From: Microbacterium sp. GCS4
GTDB taxonomy: Bacteria > Actinomycetota > Actinomycetes > Actinomycetales > Microbacteriaceae
Assembly: GCF_001262495.1 (NCBI RefSeq)
Contig: NZ_LGYE01000001.1
Coordinates: 558,001-622,000, forward strand
Length of the DNA: 64,000 nucleotides
Reading direction: 5' to 3'
Below, one piece after another: positions 1 to 8,592 of the stretch. The position numbers and the translations under genes are program-made. Within the stretch, counting starts at the first letter, position 1; each line of letters opens with the position of its first letter. The notes below the pieces were generated by a model. The model saw only the letters and a program-made list of their open reading frames with translations, was not told the origin of the DNA and ran no database searches.

Positions 1-89
1 CCAGCTTCGGTGCAGAGGACCGACTAGGGACTATAAAAGAACGCTTCGCCCCCCGGGCTGTCATATATTCCGCGATGTGCTCAGTCACG

Positions 90-1586
90 TCAGAGCCCTT
101 TCACGAGCTTGAAGAGACTCTCGCGCAACGCATTCGGGATCTGGTCGGTGTAGGTTTCGGCGTGATAGAGATAGCGGTTGGTTGTGCTGAGGCTTGCGTG
201 TCCAAGAAGTTCCTGGACGATGAGTAGGGGGCTTGCGAGCAACGCGTAGGGGTCCCCTTGAGTGTTCCTTCCTTCGCGCATCAGCGCGGCGAGGGTGCGG
301 ATGGCAAAGGTGTGTCGGAGGACGTGGGGGGTGACAGTGAGGTGTGCGGGCGGTGCATGCTCGTGGGGGCCGAGACTGGCTACGCGGTGGTTGGCGTCGC
401 TGAAAAGCCTGTTGAAGCGGTCGATGGCCGGGGCTTGTCCTCCTTCGGCGAGGAAAAGTGCGAGCGGGTCGATGAGGCCGTCGTCGCGGATCCATACGGC
501 AGTACGGCGCAAGGTGTTGGGCAGGCGGTTGGGGCGGATGAGTCGTCCGTTGATGCGGAGGGCGGTGCCGTTGGTGGTGGGGACGGGTTCGGCGATGGTG
601 AGGGTGCCGTTGCGGCGGCGACTGCGGAGCGTGGGCTGGGCGCGTTCGACCATGTACTCGCGTTCGCCGCGGCGGTAGTGGTCGATGGCGTCGGCTAGGT
701 GGTCGATGATGTGGACGTCGCGTGGCCTGCTGCCCTTGCCCATTCGTTCGAAGATGTGGCTCCCCCGCGGGAGGTTTGTGGGGATGTCCAGGTCGAGGAG
801 GTAAGTGCCCTCTTCGCGACGAAGGCCCGTGCTGACGAGGGTGAGGCCGAAGGTGTAGTCGCGTTCGGGGTACTCGGGTCGGTCGTCCGAGATGTCGTCG
901 CCGCGGAGTCCGTGGTTGAGGAAGAAGACGAGTTGCTCTTCGGTGAGGAAGCGGATCCGCCGGGTCTCTTTCTCCGGGGACTTCAGGGTGTTCCGTTGGC
1001 TACTACCCCATCGTGGGATGGGGTCGATCTCCAACCATCCTTTGTCCCGGGCGTAGGCGAAGAACAGGCCGATGTCACTTATTTCGGTATTCCAGGAGCT
1101 TCCCACCAGGGTCTGCAGTCGATGTTTCTTGTATTGGTTGAGATTCTCGGTGGTGGCGTCGATGAGGTCAGCGTCCGGAGAGGTTTCCCGGATGAAGTTG
1201 AGGAAGCCGACGAGCGCGCCAGCGTGGTTGTTGCGTAGCGTGCGCATGGGATATGCGCGTTGGCGGGCTGCGTCGAGGAGGTAGGCGTTGACATGGCGCA
1301 GTGTGTGGAAGCGTGCCGCGCCGTCCGTGAGGTAGGGGGTGCCGTCGGGGATGCGCGCGATGTCAAGAAGTCGCCTCAGCGTGGCGGCGGGGATCGTTCG
1401 GCCGTTCGCTTGGACATCGAAAACACGCGCGCGGTCCACCACCCTGACGAACAGGGCGGTCGACCGCGCGCGCGATGACTTTTCCACTGGTGACAGCGAC
1501 CGTTCTCCGAGACGTTGAACTTGTCTCGGATGATACACATGGTGACTTCGATACTGAACCCCCACCTCAAGTGTGGTGATACACAT
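90..1586 (-). CDS. tyrosine recombinase / phage-type integrase
   Basis: Site-specific recombinase of the lambda-integrase family, about 498 aa. The catalytic set is visible: the first Arg in STGLRREE, the HVLRHTFA box (H-x-x-R), the LLGHASLSTTNRYLYH box with the second His and the nucleophilic Tyr. The N-terminal half should be the core-binding domain. It is longer than XerC/XerD (about 300 aa), so it is an element integrase and not the dif recombinase. The start is uncertain: ATG at 1586 is chosen, ATG at 1598 is also possible, and the frame stays open into the adjacent tmRNA gene, which is surely not coding. No strong ribosome site precedes either ATG. It lies just downstream of ssrA on the same strand, as is typical for elements integrated at tmRNA. 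Confidence 0.85.
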   Translation of the reverse strand: MCITTLEVGVQYRSHHVYHPRQVQRLGERSLSPVEKSSRARSTALFVRVVDRARVFDVQANGRTIPAATLRRLLDIARIPDGTPYLTDGAARFHTLRHVNAYLLDAARQRAYPMRTLRNNHAGALVGFLNFIRETSPDADLIDATTENLNQYKKHRLQTLVGSSWNTEISDIGLFFAYARDKGWLEIDPIPRWGSSQRNTLKSPEKETRRIRFLTEEQLVFFLNHGLRGDDISDDRPEYPERDYTFGLTLVSTGLRREEGTYLLDLDIPTNLPRGSHIFERMGKGSRPRDVHIIDHLADAIDHYRRGEREYMVERAQPTLRSRRRNGTLTIAEPVPTTNGTALRINGRLIRPNRLPNTLRRTAVWIRDDGLIDPLALFLAEGGQAPAIDRFNRLFSDANHRVASLGPHEHAPPAHLTVTPHVLRHTFAIRTLAALMREGRNTQGDPYALLASPLLIVQELLGHASLSTTNRYLYHAETYTDQIPNALRESLFKLVKGL

Positions 1587-1601
1587 CTTTGACACCATCT
1601 G

Positions 1602-1640
1602 TGGAGCTGGGGGGAATCGAACCCCCGTCCAACGCTGAGT
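1602..1640 (-). other. putative integration attachment site in the tmRNA 3' end
   Basis: The 3' end of the tmRNA gene (T-arm and acceptor strand) directly borders the integrase gene. tmRNA and tRNA 3' ends are the usual attachment sites for such integrases, so one attachment half-site is expected here. The second copy should lie beyond the left end of the window and cannot be seen, so the exact core is unknown. Confidence 0.45.
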
Positions 1641-1968
1641 CTCCACGCCTTCTCCGGGCGCAGTCTGTGGAGGCGTTCTGCTCGGCTCCGACCTTTGTCA
1701 CAGACACCTAAGTCGACGAGCCCAGCCTGGCAAGAGTCCCACGTGACGTCCAGACGCCGTCACGCAGCAAGATTCCTAGATGACGCCAGGATCCGTGTCG
1801 GAATCACACACGGTCTGACGGACTATCGGGCTCGCTTAGGCAGCGAGGGCGAAGTCGTTGCGCTTGGTTTCGGCAACTATTGTTTTGCAGAGAGCGTTTA
1901 CGAGATAACTCTGCATCCTCGGCCCGCTTCTCGTGGATTCACAGGCGCTGTCGAAACCGATCAGCCCC
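1602..1968 (-). ncRNA. ssrA: transfer-messenger RNA (tmRNA)
   Basis: Rescues stalled ribosomes by acting first as alanyl-tRNA and then as a short mRNA. The 5' end reads GGGGCTGATCGGTTTCGACA, and its first seven bases pair with CAGCTCC near the 3' end to form the acceptor stem (with one G-U pair). A T-arm with GGTTCGATTCCC is present. The tag frame lies at 1836-1874 and reads AETKRNDFALAA followed by TAA, preceded by AATAGTT, as expected upstream of a resume codon. Length about 367 nt is normal. CCA is not encoded: the bases after the discriminator A are CAG. An integrase gene follows immediately downstream. Confidence 0.93.
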
Positions 1969-2110
1969 GTGGTCCTTCTCTCGAAGGAGCCGCTGTCACT
2001 CTGTGGATTTGTCAGCTCGGTGAGGGGAGCTCCCGAGCATCTCAGACTACAACGTCCGCAGCGTCTGCGCCATTCCGCACGCGCTCGGGTCGGGGGCGTA
2101 GAGTCGCGCT

Positions 2111-2779
2111 ATGAGCGATGTCACCATCACCGTCCGCGGCGAGCACGAGGCGCGCGTCGCGCCCGAGCGCGCCACCATCCAGGTCAGCGTCCGCGCCGAG
2201 GGGCCGGAGCGTTCCGTGGTCGTCGATCGCGTCATGAGCCTCGCCGAACCCGTGCGCGAGTCGATCACGACCAGGGCGGATGCCGGCACGGTGGTCGACT
2301 GGACGAGCACACGGCTCTCGGTGCGCGCCGAGCGTCCGTGGAACAACGAGGGCAAGCGTCTTGCCCCGGTGCACTACGCGAGCATCGATCTCACCGCGAC
2401 GTTCACGGATCCCGCCGAGCTGTCGACCTGGGTCTCCGATGTCTCCTCGTGGGACGGCGTCGAGGTCGGCTGGGTCGACTGGCACCTCACTCCCGACACC
2501 CGCGCAGAGGTCGAGCGAGAGGTGGCCGCACGAGCCGTGGGCGTCGCCGTCACGCGCGCTCACGCGTACGCCGGTGCGCTCGGGTTGCAGGAGGTATCAC
2601 CGAAGGAGATCGCCGATGTCGGCCTCATCTCCAGTGGCCAGGCCTCCCCCGGCGCTCCGGTGATGATGAAGGCGGCCCGCGGAGCAGCGTTCGCTGCGGA
2701 CTCCGCCCCCGCCATGCAGTACGAACCCGACGACATCGTGATCTCCGCGACGGTGGAGGCGCGCTTCGTGGCCCGCTGA
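2111..2779 (+). CDS. SIMPL (DUF541) domain protein
   Basis: 222-aa protein of the SIMPL/DUF541 family, recognised from the opening VTITVRGEHEARVAPERATI, the central R-x-W..N-x-x-G-K region and the closing DIVISATVEARFV strand. No signal peptide is visible, so it is probably cytoplasmic, although many family members are periplasmic. Function in bacteria is poorly known. A TAGAGT hexamer lies 6 bases before the ATG, so the transcript is probably leaderless. It converges on hflX with only 7 bases between the stop codons. Confidence 0.8.
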   Translation: MSDVTITVRGEHEARVAPERATIQVSVRAEGPERSVVVDRVMSLAEPVRESITTRADAGTVVDWTSTRLSVRAERPWNNEGKRLAPVHYASIDLTATFTDPAELSTWVSDVSSWDGVEVGWVDWHLTPDTRAEVEREVAARAVGVAVTRAHAYAGALGLQEVSPKEIADVGLISSGQASPGAPVMMKAARGAAFAADSAPAMQYEPDDIVISATVEARFVAR

Positions 2780-2795
2780 CGCCTCGTCAGGCGTC
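2778..2795. terminator. hairpin between convergent genes
   Basis: Perfect 7-bp inverted repeat GACGCCT/AGGCGTC with a 4-base loop, covering the stop codons of the SIMPL gene and hflX. No T tract. It may end transcription from both sides. Confidence 0.4.
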
Positions 2796-4298
2796 GACGG
2801 CGAACGGCTCGAGGTCGGCCGCAAGTCGTTCCGAGACGCGTGCGTGGACGGCGGTCCCCTCCTCGCGGTGCTCCACCGACAGCAGCATCCCGCTCTCGTG
2901 GATCGCGGCGACGAGGTCTCCGCGATCGTACGGCACGACTGCGTGGATCTCCACGGCCGGCTTCGGCAGGGCATCCTCGATCGCGGCGCGCAGCTCGACG
3001 ATCCCCTCTCCGGAGCGGGAGGAGACGAAGTGCGCCTTCGGCTCCAGTCCGCGCAGCACGAGCCGCTCGTCCTCCGTGATCAGGTCGGCCTTGTTGAAGA
3101 CGACGATCTCCGGCATGTCACGTACACCGACGTCGCCCATCACGTCGCGGACGGTCTGCAGCTGTCCGGCAGGATCGGGATGCGAGCCGTCGACGACGTG
3201 CAGCACGACGTCCGCGTCGCCGACCTCCTCGAGCGTCGACCGGAAGGCCTCGACGAGCTGATGCGGCAGGTTGCGCACGAACCCGACCGTGTCGGTGAGC
3301 GTGTAGACACGCCCGTCCGTGGTCTCGGAGCGCCGGACGGTCGCATCCAGCGTCGCGAACAGGGCGTTCTCGACGAGCACGCCCGCGCTCGTGAGCGCGT
3401 TCAGCAGGCTCGACTTGCCGGCATTGGTGTATCCGGCGATCGCGACGGAGGGGATCGTGTTCCGACGCCGCTCAGCGCGCTTCGCCTCCCGTGCTGGCCC
3501 GAAGTCGCGGATCTGCCGACGCAGCAGAGCCATCTTGGTGCGGATGCGACGACGATCGAGCTCGATCTTGGTCTCACCGGGACCACGCGAGCCCATACCG
3601 GCGCCGCCGGCTCCCACCTGTCCACCGGCCTGACGGCTCATGGACTCGCCCCATCCGCGCAGGCGCGGCAGCAAGTACTCGAGCTGCGCGAGCTCCACCT
3701 GCGCCTTGCCCTCACGGCTCTTGGCATGCTGACTGAAGATGTCGAGGATGACCGTCGTGCGGTCGATGACCTTGACCTTGACGACGTCCTCCAGTGCACG
3801 TCGCTGGCTCGGCGCGAGTTCGGTGTCGGCGATCACGGTGTCGGCACCGGTCGCGGCCACGATGTCCTTGAGCTCCTGCGCCTTCCCGCGGCCGATGTAG
3901 GTCGCCGCATCGGGGTGCGGACGGCGCTGCAGCACACCGTCGAGCACGACCGCGCCCGCGGTCTCCGCCAGGGCGGCGAGTTCGCGCAGAGAGTTCTCGG
4001 CGTCGTCCTGTGCGCCCTGCGGATACACGCCCACGAGCACGACGTTCTCGAGCCGCAGCTGACGGTACTCGACCTCGGTGACGTCTTCGAGCTCGGTGGA
4101 GAGGCCGCCCACTCGACGGAGTGCGTGGCGATCCTCGAGGTCCCACTGGTCGCCGTCGGATCGGGCGTGCGCGGCCGTCGATTCGTCCTGCAGCGCCTGA
4201 GCGGCTCCGAACACGCGCGCCTCGGTGCGCTTCTCCGCGTTCGCGAGCACGCGATCGAGCGCGTCGTCGCCGGTCGAGTGTGTCGTGGTATCCGTCAT
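2787..4298 (-). CDS. hflX: ribosome-associated GTPase HflX
   Basis: 503-aa GTPase that binds the 50S subunit and splits stalled or stressed ribosomes. The N-terminal HflX domain spans about residues 85-230, followed by the glycine-rich linker (QAGGQVGAGGAGMGSRGPGE). The G1 loop GYTNAGKS is near residue 288, then DTVGFVRNLP (G3), NKAD (G4) and SSRSGEG (G5). The N-terminal extension of about 75 residues is common in actinobacterial HflX. ATG at 4298. In actinobacteria hflX commonly lies near miaA and dapF, as here. Confidence 0.95.
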   Translation of the reverse strand: MTDTTTHSTGDDALDRVLANAEKRTEARVFGAAQALQDESTAAHARSDGDQWDLEDRHALRRVGGLSTELEDVTEVEYRQLRLENVVLVGVYPQGAQDDAENSLRELAALAETAGAVVLDGVLQRRPHPDAATYIGRGKAQELKDIVAATGADTVIADTELAPSQRRALEDVVKVKVIDRTTVILDIFSQHAKSREGKAQVELAQLEYLLPRLRGWGESMSRQAGGQVGAGGAGMGSRGPGETKIELDRRRIRTKMALLRRQIRDFGPAREAKRAERRRNTIPSVAIAGYTNAGKSSLLNALTSAGVLVENALFATLDATVRRSETTDGRVYTLTDTVGFVRNLPHQLVEAFRSTLEEVGDADVVLHVVDGSHPDPAGQLQTVRDVMGDVGVRDMPEIVVFNKADLITEDERLVLRGLEPKAHFVSSRSGEGIVELRAAIEDALPKPAVEIHAVVPYDRGDLVAAIHESGMLLSVEHREEGTAVHARVSERLAADLEPFAVDA

Positions 4299-4366
4299 CC
4301 GTCCCTGTTCTCTGGGTTTCGTTGCGAGCCTTAACCTTAGCCCGCGCTGTCCGCTACGCTCACGGT

Positions 4367-5020
4367 ATGGGGTCCGACCATTACTTCACTGCGGCCCCGG
4401 CGAGTCCTGAGAATCTGCGAACAATCCGTGTATCGCTCGCAGGCCGAGAGCTGGATGTCACCACCGCCGGTGGCGTCTTCAGCCCGGATCGGCTGGACGC
4501 CGGAACTGCGGTGCTCTTCGCCAACATGCCTCCCGTGCCGCCGGGCGGTCATCTTCTCGACCTCGGAAGCGGCTGGGGACCGATCTCGCTCACCATGGCG
4601 CTGCAGTCGCCACATGCGACGGTCTGGGCCGTCGACGTGAACGAGCGGGCTCTGGACCTCGTCCGCCGCAACGCGACGGCACTCGGACTCACCAATGTCA
4701 ACGCCGTACGCCCCGAGGATGTTCCCGGCGACGTGGTGTTCCGCTCCATCCGCTCCAACCCGCCGATCCGGGTCGGGAAGAACGAACTGCACGGGATGCT
4801 GGAGAAGTGGATCCCGCGGCTCGACGAGCGCAGCGACGCCTGGCTCGTCGTGCAGAGGAACCTCGGCGCCGATTCGCTGCAGCGCTGGATCGGCGCGACG
4901 TTCACGCCCGGGTTCAGCGTGTTCCGCACTGCGACGGCGAAGGGCTATCGAGTGCTCAAGGTACGCAAGCACGGAACCCCGCCCACCGAGCCGATCGCGC
5001 TCACGGGTCTCGCCTCCTGA
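4367..5020 (+). CDS. class I SAM-dependent methyltransferase, RsmC-like
   Basis: 217-aa methyltransferase. Motif I is LLDLGSGWGPISL (residues about 64-76), followed by VWAVDVNERAL, the acidic strand that binds the SAM ribose. Motif IV is SNPPIRVGKNELH, the NPP(I/F) signature of N-methyltransferases acting on rRNA guanines such as RsmC and RlmG. One methyltransferase domain only, unlike the double domain of enterobacterial RsmC. The substrate is inferred. TACGCT lies 6 bases before the ATG, indicating a leaderless transcript; this also supports 4367 over upstream in-frame starts. Confidence 0.85.
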   Translation: MGSDHYFTAAPASPENLRTIRVSLAGRELDVTTAGGVFSPDRLDAGTAVLFANMPPVPPGGHLLDLGSGWGPISLTMALQSPHATVWAVDVNERALDLVRRNATALGLTNVNAVRPEDVPGDVVFRSIRSNPPIRVGKNELHGMLEKWIPRLDERSDAWLVVQRNLGADSLQRWIGATFTPGFSVFRTATAKGYRVLKVRKHGTPPTEPIALTGLAS

Positions 5021-5053
5021 ACCGATCTCGTCCTCGCGGGATGATGCTCGAAC

Positions 5054-5707
5054 TCAGGTCACGAGCAGTCCGGGAAGCGCGCCCATGTCGGTGAACACGG
5101 TGGCTCCTTCCGCCTCGAGCCATTCCCCCGGGGTGAGGCCGCCCGCATAGCCGAGCACGCGCATACCGGCCGCGCGAGCAGCCTGCACGCCGAGCCGGCT
5201 GTCTTCGACGACGATGCATCGCTCGGGCTGCACGTCGAGCTGAGCGGCAGCATGGAGGAACAGATCGGGGGCCGGCTTGCCCTCCCGTACGTCCTCGGCG
5301 CTGAAGATGCGCCCATCGAACCGCGTCAGCAGACCGGTAAGGCTGAGACTCCGTCGGATCTTGGCGTGAGAGCCGCTCGACGCCACGCAGCTGGGGACCC
5401 TCACCGCGTCGAGCGCCTCGACCACCCCGGGCACCGCCACGAGATCACGGTCGAAAGCCTCCCGGTACCACTGCGCGTAGGGCGCGTCCCAATCGTCGTC
5501 GAGAGGGCGGCCGAGGTGCTGCTCGACCTCCGCACGGAAGTGAGCGTCGGAGCGGCCGACGAAGCGGTGCACGATCTCCTCGTTCGTGAGCGTCCACCCG
5601 AGCTCACCGAGCACCCGTCGGTCGATGTCGACGGAGATCCGCTCGCTGTCGACCAGCACACCGTCGCAGTCGAAGATCACGAGCCCGATGGCGCTCGACG
5701 CAGCCAT
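5054..5707 (-). CDS. HAD-family phosphatase / beta-phosphoglucomutase-like
   Basis: 217-aa haloacid-dehalogenase superfamily protein, subfamily IA. Motif I is FDCDGVLVDSE (nucleophile Asp near residue 13), motif II is the Ser in CVASSGSHAKI, and motifs III/IV are KPAPDLF and VVEDSRLGVQAARAAGM. The alpha-helical cap lies between motifs I and II. Such proteins dephosphorylate or isomerise small sugar phosphates; the substrate here is not evident. The start ATG overlaps the dapF stop by one base (TGATG), so the two are translationally coupled. Confidence 0.85.
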   Translation of the reverse strand: MAASSAIGLVIFDCDGVLVDSERISVDIDRRVLGELGWTLTNEEIVHRFVGRSDAHFRAEVEQHLGRPLDDDWDAPYAQWYREAFDRDLVAVPGVVEALDAVRVPSCVASSGSHAKIRRSLSLTGLLTRFDGRIFSAEDVREGKPAPDLFLHAAAQLDVQPERCIVVEDSRLGVQAARAAGMRVLGYAGGLTPGEWLEAEGATVFTDMGALPGLLVT

Positions 5708-6579
5708 CAGAGCAGGTCGACCTCGCCGCTGTACACCAGCTGCGCGGGTCCGGAGAGTCCTACGTGCTCGCCGTCCTCAGCGGGGAACATCCGCACGCCG
5801 AGCGTGCCTCCCGGAACCTCGACCCGCCAGTGATCGGGAGCCTTCTCCCCCGCCCAGTGCCGGACGGCGAGGGCCGTCGCGGCGACCCCGGTTCCACAGC
5901 TGAGGGTCTCGCCGACCCCGCGCTCCGAGACACGCATGCGCACGTGGCCGATTCCGTCCCTCACGAGGGGCTCGCCGGGCACGACGAACTCGACGTTGGC
6001 GCCGTGGGGCAGCACGGGGTCGAGCTCGGGAGCACGGTGCAGCTCCAGAGTGGCGAGCTCCGCTTCCTCGGCGAGGGCGACCACGACGTGCGGGTTGCCG
6101 ACGTCGATGCCGAGTCCGGGTCGGGCGACGGGCAATCCGTCCGCGGTGACGAGCGGGTCGTCGCCGGAGAGCTTCCACAGCCCGAGATCGACTTGGTAGC
6201 CGTTCTCGCTGCGTGTGATGTCGCGGACACCGGCGCGGGTGCCGACCGGGAGCGTGGAACCGGGTTCGAGTGTCGCGAGGCCGGACCGGAGCAGATAGTG
6301 CACGAACACGCGGACGCCGTTGCCGCACATCTCCGCGATGGACCCGTCGGCGTTGCGGTAGTCCATGAACCACTCGGCCTCGGGTTCCTCGGCGAGGGCG
6401 GCAGCCCCTTCGGGGATCGCCGTGGATCGGACGACACGGAGGATGCCGTCGGCGCCGATGCCGAAGTGTCGATCGCAGAGTGCTGCGACCTGATCAGCTG
6501 TGAGGTCGAGGGTGCCGTCGGGGTCGGCGATGATGACGAAATCGTTGCCGGTGCCGTGCCCCTTGGTGAATGCGACCAT
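5707..6579 (-). CDS. dapF: diaminopimelate epimerase
   Basis: 290-aa enzyme converting LL- to meso-diaminopimelate for lysine and peptidoglycan. Opens with [14 protein letters not shown]. The two catalytic cysteines sit in [10 protein letters not shown] (near residue 84) and [10 protein letters not shown] (near residue 225), as in the family. Typical length. TAGACT occurs 6 bases before the ATG, predicting a leaderless mRNA. It is the first gene of a dapF-HAD pair. dapA (19283-20260) and dapB (25432-26172) of the same pathway are elsewhere in this window. Confidence 0.96.
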   Translation of the reverse strand: MVAFTKGHGTGNDFVIIADPDGTLDLTADQVAALCDRHFGIGADGILRVVRSTAIPEGAAALAEEPEAEWFMDYRNADGSIAEMCGNGVRVFVHYLLRSGLATLEPGSTLPVGTRAGVRDITRSENGYQVDLGLWKLSGDDPLVTADGLPVARPGLGIDVGNPHVVVALAEEAELATLELHRAPELDPVLPHGANVEFVVPGEPLVRDGIGHVRMRVSERGVGETLSCGTGVAATALAVRHWAGEKAPDHWRVEVPGGTLGVRMFPAEDGEHVGLSGPAQLVYSGEVDLL

Positions 6580-6601
6580 GGTCCCAGTCTAGGGATCCCG
6601 G

Positions 6602-7048
6602 CTATGCGTCCACGATGAGGCGTTTGCCCGTGTTCGACACGGAGAAGCGCTCGTAGCCGAGTTCGTCGTAGAAGCCCAGCGCCTGTTCGTTGCCCTCTCG
6701 CACCATCAGCTGGATCTTCGGGCACCCCATGCCGAGCAACAGGCGTTCGGCTTCGGCGACGAGAGCGCGTCCCACGCCGCGACGGCGGTGCGAGGTCGCG
6801 GAGGCGAGGTAGTACAACCATCCGCGGTGACCGTCGTAGCCTGCCATCACGGTTCCGACCAGCGCGGGTTCCGCGGAGTCCGCCGAGCCGTCGTCGACCG
6901 CTACGAGGAAGAGCTCCGGCTGCACCGACAGCTTGCGCTGGATGTCCAGGCGCGGGTCGTTCCATGGACGGGTGAGTCCGGCCTCTTCCCAGAGAGCGAT
7001 GACGCTCTCCGTGTCCTCAAGACGGAAGGCGCGCACACTCCAGGTCAT
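6602..7048 (-). CDS. GNAT-family acetyltransferase, YpeA-like
   Basis: 148-aa N-acetyltransferase similar to YpeA (opens TWSVRAFRLEDTESVIALWEE). The acetyl-CoA loop is SHRRRGVGRALVAEAERLL, and the C-terminal NEQALGFYDELGYER matches motif B. Substrate unknown. ATG at 7048 is chosen over the GTG one codon upstream because TAGACT lies 6 bases before it. It sits between dapF and a DHFR-like gene on the same strand. Confidence 0.85.
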   Translation of the reverse strand: MTWSVRAFRLEDTESVIALWEEAGLTRPWNDPRLDIQRKLSVQPELFLVAVDDGSADSAEPALVGTVMAGYDGHRGWLYYLASATSHRRRGVGRALVAEAERLLLGMGCPKIQLMVREGNEQALGFYDELGYERFSVSNTGKRLIVDA

Positions 7049-7073
7049 CACTCGAGTCTAGGATCGCCGGGCC

Positions 7074-7601
7074 TCAGCCGCGGACCACCCGGTACCGACC
7101 GCACAGGAAGTCCCTGTTGCGCGCAACGTCGAGCAGTTCGAGCTCCAGCGCCCGAGGCAGGAGCGGCGCGCCCGCTCCGAGAGTCACGGGCGCGTACTGC
7201 ACCCACACTTCGTCGAGGAGTCCGCCATCGGCGAACTGTCCTGCCAGGTCGCCGCCTCCGACGATCCAGATGTCCTGCTCACCGGCCGCGGCCGTCATCT
7301 CTGCGTGCACGGCGGCGATGTCCGATCGGGTGAGCCGCACGTCCGCGCCCTCCGGAACGTCGAGGGCGCGATGAGTGAACACCCAAGTGGGCTGCGTGTA
7401 TCCCCAGCGCCCGTCCTCGTGGCGCATGACCCATTCGTACGTCGACGCGCCCATCGCCAGCGCGCCGATCCGCTTCTCGAACTGCAGGTACGACATCGGA
7501 CCCTCCTGGTCGATGTCCCGCGACAGCAACCAGTCGAGCGAGTGCTCCTCGGTCGCGATGAATCCGTCGAGGCTGGATGCGGTGAAGAAGTGAGTGGCCA
7601 T
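7074..7601 (-). CDS. dihydrofolate reductase family protein (RibD C-terminal-like)
   Basis: 175-aa protein of the DHFR/RibD reductase fold. It opens with THFFTASSLDGFIATEEHSL, and IWIVGGGDLAGQFADGGLLDE is the typical GGG nucleotide-binding turn of the RibD_C group. It is not the housekeeping DHFR: that gene is at 22073-22549. Probably an NADPH-dependent reductase with unknown substrate. ATG at 7601; no clear ribosome site or -10 hexamer is seen in front of it. Confidence 0.75.
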   Translation of the reverse strand: MATHFFTASSLDGFIATEEHSLDWLLSRDIDQEGPMSYLQFEKRIGALAMGASTYEWVMRHEDGRWGYTQPTWVFTHRALDVPEGADVRLTRSDIAAVHAEMTAAAGEQDIWIVGGGDLAGQFADGGLLDEVWVQYAPVTLGAGAPLLPRALELELLDVARNRDFLCGRYRVVRG

Positions 7602-7660
7602 GTCGACACAGTGCCACGGAGCACGGACATCCGCGCCGGCTTCTCGCGCCGGGATCTCAC

Positions 7661-8575
7661 TCAGTCGTCGAGGAGCGTCATCGCTTCGACGGGGGCGTCG
7701 ACCCACTGGAGCTCGGGGTAGCGCTTGAACCACGACACCTGGCGGCGGGCGTAGCGTCGCGTCAGGGCCTGCGTCTGCGCGATGGCCTCGTCCTGCGTCA
7801 TCCGTCCGTCCAGCTGCGCGAGCGCCTGCGCGTACCCGATCGCGCGTGCGGCGGTGACGCCGTCTTCGAGACCGCGCTCGCGGAGCCGCGCGATCTCCTC
7901 GACCATCCCGTCTCGCCACATGCGTTCGACCCGCGCGTCGAGTCGCGCGACGAGGTCCGCGCGGTCCACGTGCAGACCGATCACGCGGGTTCTCTGCGGC
8001 TGCCAGAGGACGGGCTCTGCGGGAAGCGCCGCCCCGTGCGTCGCGCTCCCCTGTTCGACGATCTCGAGGGCGCGGATGACGCGCCTCTCGTTGCGAGGAT
8101 CGATCCGCGCGGCGGTGTCGGGGTCGAGCGTCCGGAGACGTGCGACGAGCTCGGCGACGCCGTGTTCGGCGAGTTCGTGCTCGAGCCGTTCTCGGATCGC
8201 CGGGTCTCGCGGCGGGAATGCGAAGTCGTAGATGACACTCGAGACATAGAGTCCTGAACCGCCGACGAGGATGGCGTCGCCGCCGCTCGCCTGGATGGCC
8301 TGGATGGCCTCGCGAGCCCGTGGCTGATACCAGGCGACCGCGGCGTCCTGATCGACCTCGCGCACGTCGAACAGATGATGCGGGATACCGCGCCGCTCAC
8401 TCTCGGGGAGCTTGGCCGTGCCGATGTCCATGCCGCGATAGAGCTGCATGGCGTCGGCGTTCACGATCTCGGCGGGATTCCCGCGGAGACGCAGCGCGTC
8501 CGCGAGATCGAGGGCGAGATCGCTCTTGCCCGTGCCGGTCGCCCCCGCGATGACCCAGAGCCGGGGCTGCGGCAT
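7661..8575 (-). CDS. miaA: tRNA dimethylallyltransferase
   Basis: 304-aa enzyme that adds a dimethylallyl group to A37 of tRNAs reading UNN codons. The P-loop is AGATGTGKSDLALDLA near residues 10-25; NADAMQLYRGMDIGTAKL and the DPxNxRRVIRALEI-like DPRNERRVIRALEI region are family signatures. Start uncertain: ATG at 8575 gives the usual N-terminus, while GTG at 8596 overlaps the miaB stop (GTGA) and would add seven residues. It directly follows miaB, whose product acts on the same nucleotide. Confidence 0.94.
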   Translation of the reverse strand: MPQPRLWVIAGATGTGKSDLALDLADALRLRGNPAEIVNADAMQLYRGMDIGTAKLPESERRGIPHHLFDVREVDQDAAVAWYQPRAREAIQAIQASGGDAILVGGSGLYVSSVIYDFAFPPRDPAIRERLEHELAEHGVAELVARLRTLDPDTAARIDPRNERRVIRALEIVEQGSATHGAALPAEPVLWQPQRTRVIGLHVDRADLVARLDARVERMWRDGMVEEIARLRERGLEDGVTAARAIGYAQALAQLDGRMTQDEAIAQTQALTRRYARRQVSWFKRYPELQWVDAPVEAMTLLDD

Positions 8576-8592
8576 GCCGGGAGCCGTGACGG

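Noticed and set aside
1695..2114. Open frames crossing the tmRNA gene
   Set aside because: The region is explained by ssrA structure and the tag frame on the minus strand.
7074..7601. Second housekeeping dihydrofolate reductase
   Set aside because: The GGG turn and overall pattern fit the RibD C-terminal-like group; the true DHFR is next to thyA.
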